In this document: one piece after another, positions 60,367 through 64,000 of the stretch
How the letters are laid out: every line of letters begins with the position of its first letter
How positions within the stretch are numbered: the stretch's first letter is position 1
NCBI GenBank assembly: GCA_014729995.1
Contig: WJIZ01000043.1
Span: forward strand, 36,294-100,293
Reading direction: 5' to 3'
Source: Candidatus Woesearchaeota archaeon
GTDB lineage: Archaea > Nanobdellota > Nanobdellia > Woesearchaeales > WJIZ01
Length of the DNA: 64,000 nucleotides
Position numbers and translations under genes: made by a program
The notes under the pieces: model-generated
Told to the model about the DNA's origin: nothing
What the model saw: the letters and a program-made list of their open reading frames with translations, nothing else
Databases searched by the model: none

Positions 60367-60992
60367 AAGACTGGAACCAGATTTTCACGGAAAAAGGAGT
60401 TATCCACAAAGATCCGGATAAGGATTTAATAAAAATAATTCCTCTTCTGAAAAAATATAATGTAAAAAAAATCCTTGACGTAGGATGTGGCATGGGAAGG
60501 CATCTTCTTATACTAAAAAATGAGGGTTTTGAGGTATACGGTTGTGATATATCAAAAAAAGCAATAAAAAGTTCTTCTGAAATAATAGATAAAAAAAGGC
60601 TCAAGCTCTCAGACATGTCTAATCTAGAATATAAGGATAATTCCTTTGATTGTATAATCTCTATAGCAGTAATCCAGCATGGAAAAATTTCTAAAATAAA
60701 AAAAGCCATTAGTGAAATCTTCAGGATATTAAAAAAAGGAGGGGTCATCTTTATTAACACTATTTCAGATAAGGACTTCTCATTCAGGACAGGAAAAGAA
60801 ATAGAGCCTAATACAAGAATAGGCACAGAGCAGTTAGATGGAAATATCACCCATCATTTCTTTTCAGAAAATGAGATTAAGGAATTATTTTCAGATTTTG
60901 AAATAATCTCCTTGGAACACAATAGAAGAAAAAGTATACAAATGCCAAGTAGAATTCGCTCAGCCTGGATTTTATTTGCAAGAAAAAAATGA
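60363..60992 (+). CDS. class I SAM methyltransferase inserted in the nop5-fibrillarin operon
   Basis: A 209-residue methyltransferase of the UbiE/type-11 group: KKILDVGCGMGRHLLILKNE, EVYGCDISKKAIKSS, FDCIISIAVIQHGKISKIKK and LKKGGVIFINTISDKDFSFR. It overlaps nop5 and fibrillarin by 4 bases each. Substrate unknown. Its base composition is more AT-rich than its two neighbours, which are usually adjacent in archaea, so it may have been inserted here. Confidence 0.87.
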   Translation: MKDWNQIFTEKGVIHKDPDKDLIKIIPLLKKYNVKKILDVGCGMGRHLLILKNEGFEVYGCDISKKAIKSSSEIIDKKRLKLSDMSNLEYKDNSFDCIISIAVIQHGKISKIKKAISEIFRILKKGGVIFINTISDKDFSFRTGKEIEPNTRIGTEQLDGNITHHFFSENEIKELFSDFEIISLEHNRRKSIQMPSRIRSAWILFARKK

Positions 60993-61663
60993 TAAAAAAA
61001 TCAAAAATATTCGAAGTTTATGAAGAAAAAAGAAAGAAGCAGAATAATCTCTACACTAAAAACCTGGTTCCGGGTCAAAGAGTATATAATGAAAAGCTAG
61101 TGAAGCAAGATAATACGGAATACAGGCAGTGGGAGCCCAATAAAAGCAAGCTGGCTGCTACAATACTAAAAGGCTCCACTAACGTGGGGATCAGAAAGGG
61201 GGATGTTGTTCTTTATTTGGGCTGCTCTACGGGCACAACAGCTTCCCATATCAGCGACATGGCAGGAAAAAATGGATTTATTTTTGGCCTGGATTCCGCA
61301 CCGAGAGTATTGAGGGAGTTTGTTTTTTTATGCGAAAAAAGAGAAAATATGACTGCCCTGCTGGAAGACGCCAATCATCCTGAGAATTACAAGGAAAGAG
61401 TATGCAAAGCAGATATTGTCTACCAGGATATTGCACAAAGAAACCAAGCTGAGATATTCATTAAGAATTGCGATGCCTTTTTAAAAAAGGGAGGGTACGG
61501 CCTGCTTGCCGTAAAGGCGAGGTCTATAGATGTGACAAAAAAGCCGAAGCATGTTTTTAAAGAAGTGCAAAAAGAGCTTGAAAAAAAGCTTACTATTATT
61601 GACTACCGGAATTTGGAGCCTTATGAAATGAATCATGCTATGTTTGTTTGTAAAAAGAAATAA
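60989..61663 (+). CDS. flpA: fibrillarin, rRNA/tRNA 2'-O-methyltransferase
   Basis: A 224-residue fibrillarin, the catalytic subunit of C/D-box RNPs. TEYRQWEPNKSKLAATILKG is the family hallmark; DVVLYLGCSTGTTASHISDM is the AdoMet site; VYQDIAQRNQAEIFIKNCDA and LLAVKARSIDVTKKPKHVFK hold the catalytic K-D-K-H set; the end YEMNHAMFVCKKK is standard. Complete. Confidence 0.97.
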   Translation: MIKKSKIFEVYEEKRKKQNNLYTKNLVPGQRVYNEKLVKQDNTEYRQWEPNKSKLAATILKGSTNVGIRKGDVVLYLGCSTGTTASHISDMAGKNGFIFGLDSAPRVLREFVFLCEKRENMTALLEDANHPENYKERVCKADIVYQDIAQRNQAEIFIKNCDAFLKKGGYGLLAVKARSIDVTKKPKHVFKEVQKELEKKLTIIDYRNLEPYEMNHAMFVCKKK

Positions 61664-61701
61664 TTTAAAAATAACCAGATATTCTTGTTGTCCGGATTAA
61701 G

Positions 61702-62580
61702 ATGAAAAAGAAAGGAACTTTAAAACTCAAGAAAGGCCTTGCTAAAATGATGAAAGGCGGCGTGATAATGGATGTAGTGACAGCGGAGCAGGCCAAGACA
61801 GCAGAAAAAGCAGGGGCTGTTGCTGTAATGGCACTTGAAAGAGTTCCTGCGGATATCCGCTCACAGGGAGGGGTTGCAAGAATGTCTGACCCGGGATTAA
61901 TAAAGGAAATAATGTCTTCTGTTTCCATTCCTGTGATGGCAAAATGCAGGATCGGCCATTTTGCAGAAGCCCAGATACTGGAAGCAATAGGGATTGATTA
62001 TATTGACGAATCAGAAGTGCTTACACCTGCAGATGAAAAGTTTCATGTAGACAAGCATAAGTTTAAAGTGCCGTTCGTGTGCGGCTGCACCTGTCTCGGG
62101 GAGGCCCTGCGCAGGATAAATGAGGGAGCAGCCATGATACGGACAAAAGGCGAAGCAGGGACAGGCAACGTAATAGAGGCTGTTAAGCATATCAGAAGAG
62201 TGAATTTAGAGATTAAATCATTAAAAAAAATGAGCGAGAAACAGTCAACTGCTTATGCCAAAGAGGAGAGAGTTCCACTACAGCTTGTCAAATTAGTCAG
62301 GAAATTACAGAAACTGCCTGTTGTTAATTTTGCTGCGGGCGGCATTGCCACACCTGCTGATGCTGCTTTAATGATGCAACTGGGATGTGACGGAATTTTT
62401 GTGGGATCGGGCATATTCAAATCAAAGAATCCGTTGAAAAGGGCAAGAGCTATAGTTGAAGCGACAACACATTATAATGATGCAAAGGTTGTGGCAAGGG
62501 TTTCTTCGGGATTAGGAGAAGCGATGAAAGGCCAGGAGATTTCTAAGATAGACACTAAACTTGCAGAGAGAGGATGGTAA
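61702..62580 (+). CDS. pdxS: pyridoxal 5'-phosphate synthase, synthase subunit
   Basis: A 292-residue PdxS that makes PLP from ribose-5-phosphate, glyceraldehyde-3-phosphate and ammonia. Key parts: [40 protein letters not shown] (active-site lysine), [40 protein letters not shown] (phosphate loop) and [20 protein letters not shown]. Forms an operon with pdxT, overlapping 7 bases. TATA-like AATTTAAAAATAACC lies about 30 bases upstream. Confidence 0.97.
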   Translation: MKKKGTLKLKKGLAKMMKGGVIMDVVTAEQAKTAEKAGAVAVMALERVPADIRSQGGVARMSDPGLIKEIMSSVSIPVMAKCRIGHFAEAQILEAIGIDYIDESEVLTPADEKFHVDKHKFKVPFVCGCTCLGEALRRINEGAAMIRTKGEAGTGNVIEAVKHIRRVNLEIKSLKKMSEKQSTAYAKEERVPLQLVKLVRKLQKLPVVNFAAGGIATPADAALMMQLGCDGIFVGSGIFKSKNPLKRARAIVEATTHYNDAKVVARVSSGLGEAMKGQEISKIDTKLAERGW

Positions 62581-63143
62581 AGAGAATTGGTGTCCTTGCT
62601 TTGCAAGGAGATTTCAGGGAACATATCGGCATTCTAAGAAAACTGGGAGCGAAGGTCCTGGAAATCAGGAATAAAAAACAGCTGGAAGGTTTAGACGGCC
62701 TGGTAATGCCAGGCGGAGAGTCGACTACCATAGGAAAACTTATTAAGAAATACGGCTTTATAGATGCTATTAAGAAAAGATATAAGGAAGGGATGGGAAT
62801 ATTCAGTACGTGCGCCGGAGGAATTTTACTGGCAAAAGAAATAAAAAATTCCAAACAGCCGGCTATCGGGCTTGTAGACATAACCATCCAAAGAAATGCA
62901 TATGGAAGGCAATTAGATAGTTTTGAAACAAAGTTATTTATAAAAGGATTCAGGAATAAATTTCCTGCTGTTTTCATTAGGGCCCCGATAATAAAGGAAG
63001 TTCATGATGGCGTGGAGATTCTCGCTGCATATGAGGAAAAACCAGTCTTGGTTAAGAAAAAGAATATTTTAATCAGTACATTTCACCCAGAGCTGACAGA
63101 TGACAAAAGAATCCACAAATATTTTTTAGATATACTGAACTAG
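62574..63143 (+). CDS. pdxT: pyridoxal 5'-phosphate synthase, glutaminase subunit
   Basis: A 189-residue class I glutaminase feeding ammonia to Pdx[21 protein letters not shown] opens it; [16 protein letters not shown], the nucleophile in [14 protein letters not shown], and the catalytic H/E pair in [11 protein letters not shown] are all intact. Complete; translationally coupled to pdxS and convergent with the transporter gene (4-base overlap). Confidence 0.97.
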   Translation: MVKRIGVLALQGDFREHIGILRKLGAKVLEIRNKKQLEGLDGLVMPGGESTTIGKLIKKYGFIDAIKKRYKEGMGIFSTCAGGILLAKEIKNSKQPAIGLVDITIQRNAYGRQLDSFETKLFIKGFRNKFPAVFIRAPIIKEVHDGVEILAAYEEKPVLVKKKNILISTFHPELTDDKRIHKYFLDILN

Positions 63144-63808
63144 CCTTTTTTATCCTTGCTCCTTAACCACCATATTCCCAGATAAGCCAATGGTGTGTCT
63201 AAAAATGCCACAACCACTTTGGCCAACCAATAAGGGACGATTATTATGGAGTATATAGAGAAAAGTGTAAATGTTCCATCAAACAATTTAGGGGAAAAGG
63301 CTATTAGAGTCCATATTGAAGAGTCTACAAACTGGCCGAATATTGTGGATATGTTATTCCTGAGCCATATGTATTTTCCCTTGTGCTTTTTCCTGAATAT
63401 ATGGTAAGTGGCAACATCCACGTACTGGCCGAAAAAGAAAGCAAGAATGGAAGCGATGGTAAATGTCAAAGAAAGGCTGAATACTGTTTTATACGACTCA
63501 TTAAAGGTGTTGTACCATTCATTCGGCACAGCAGCAGGCACGGACAATGAAAAAAGCTGCCAGAGCAGAACAACCAGCAGGCTGATAAGGCCTATATTGA
63601 CGAATTGCCTTGCTTTCTTTTTTCCCTGAACCTCACCAACTATATCGGTAATCAAGAAAAGGAAAGGAAACATGATTATGGAAACGGTGAGCCCCCTATT
63701 ACCAAAACCAATAGGCATCAGCTTACCTCCAAGCAGGTTTGAGGCTATTAAGGCTGCTACATAAAATCCGAGTAATAAATTTGTCTTAAATTCCACATCC
63801 CATTTCAT
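63140..63808 (-). CDS. VUT/YhhQ-family transporter (queuosine precursor type)
   Basis: A 222-residue membrane protein with six spans. FYVAALIASNLLGGKLMPIG, FPFLFLITDIVGEVQGKKKA, FFGQYVDVATYHIFRKKHKG, WLRNNISTIFGQFVDSSIWT are the family's signature stretches. Members import queuine or preQ0-type bases; in archaea these could feed archaeosine. Complete. Confidence 0.9.
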   Translation of the reverse strand: MKWDVEFKTNLLLGFYVAALIASNLLGGKLMPIGFGNRGLTVSIIMFPFLFLITDIVGEVQGKKKARQFVNIGLISLLVVLLWQLFSLSVPAAVPNEWYNTFNESYKTVFSLSLTFTIASILAFFFGQYVDVATYHIFRKKHKGKYIWLRNNISTIFGQFVDSSIWTLIAFSPKLFDGTFTLFSIYSIIIVPYWLAKVVVAFLDTPLAYLGIWWLRSKDKKG

Positions 63809-63886
63809 AAACTATCAGAAACCTGAATCTATATCGAATTTATAAGATTTTCTATCTTCGGCTGTGGTGCAACCCTAGAAAAATAT

Positions 63887-63928
63887 AAGAGGCTCAAAGC
63901 CTCTTTTGTTATTTACAAACCATAACAA
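63887..63928 (+). promoter_or_regulatory. two perfect hairpins before the last gene
   Basis: AAGAGGCT (63887-63894) and AGCCTCTT (63898-63905) form an 8-bp hairpin with a 3-base loop, followed by T-rich DNA. Immediately after, TTGTTAT (63906-63912) pairs with ATAACAA (63922-63928). A GAGGTGA ribosome site follows at 63931-63937. This could be a terminator for an upstream transcript, a leader structure, or the end of a mobile element. Confidence 0.45.
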
Positions 63929-63942
63929 GAGAGGTGAGCCCC

Positions 63943-64000
63943 ATGAGAGAATATTATCCAGACTTCTTAAAATTTATTGATTATGCCCTTAAATTAGCTA
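63943..64000 (+). CDS. unidentified protein, N-terminal fragment
   Basis: An open frame starts MREYYPDFLKFIDYALKL and runs off the right edge after 19 residues. GAGGTGA lies 5 bases before the ATG, so translation is well supported. Nineteen residues are too few to name it. The strong hairpins directly upstream make a transposase one possibility. Confidence 0.5.
   Translation, partial: MREYYPDFLKFIDYALKLA

Noticed and set aside
1..64000. CRISPR array, rRNA operon or prophage
   Set aside because: No regularly spaced direct repeats, no rRNA-like stretches and no phage structural or integrase genes were seen.

Overview
The window reads as AT-rich archaeal chromosome. Euryarchaeal or DPANN-type information genes dominate: PCNA, archaeal RNase J, DnaG-type primase, Rio1, a Pno1-like KH protein, topoisomerase VI A and B, GatE, Nop5 and fibrillarin, ABCE1, TrmI and HerA. 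Many start codons lie about 25-30 bases after a TATA-like box, as in leaderless archaeal transcripts. Others have a GGTGA or GGAGG ribosome site. Bacterial-type genes are mixed in: gyrA, lgt, ppdK, glmS, scpB, pdxS/pdxT, a MacB-type ABC exporter and a parvulin/thioredoxin pair. Several archaeal proteins are unusually short (GatE without its GAD insert, Nop5 without its N-terminal domain). Together this suggests a streamlined, probably DPANN-like lineage; the placement is an inference.

Layout. 1-6.3 kb: truD fragment, an intron-bearing tRNA-Arg(CCU), ppdK, gatE, a PRC-barrel protein and a CTP-dependent lipid kinase. 6.3-11.5 kb: lgt, PCNA, RNase J, a tRNA-Leu(CAA) with three introns, and a compact cluster of three coiled-coil proteins. 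11.6-18.8 kb: a lamin-tail surface protein, a conserved hypothetical with scpB and a zinc ribbon, gyrA, and a THUMP methyltransferase homologue. 18.8-24.3 kb: a decayed vapBC locus, an ACT-domain protein, trpS and herA. 24.3-28.8 kb: parvulin and thioredoxin-like membrane proteins, then dnaG. 28.8-34.5 kb: a structured RNA candidate, rio1, KH, top6B, top6A, tRNA-Arg(UCU) and trmI. 34.5-44 kb: glmS, DUF99, ABCE1, a pentein-like protein, tRNA-Thr(CGU), radical SAM, FKBP and a RecB-like nuclease. 44-48.9 kb: a regulator/ATPase/surface protein/two-permease operon. 49-57 kb: a paralogous membrane protein pair, rhomboid, secF/secD, small EamA proteins and UMP kinase. 57-64 kb: UbiB-like kinase, cutA, nop5/methyltransferase/fibrillarin, pdxS/pdxT, a VUT-family transporter, and the start of an unidentified gene.

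The strongest unusual signal is in the tRNAs. All four complete tRNA genes are interrupted, by seven short introns (14-51 nt) of which six are at non-canonical positions (15/16, 20/21, 30/31, 32/33, 42/43 and 59/60). Each intron can be drawn with a 4-bp central helix and two 3-nt bulges, and its removal restores a standard cloverleaf. The second is a vapB antitoxin gene whose N-terminal half sits inverted between 7-bp inverted repeats; turning it back restores one continuous reading frame.
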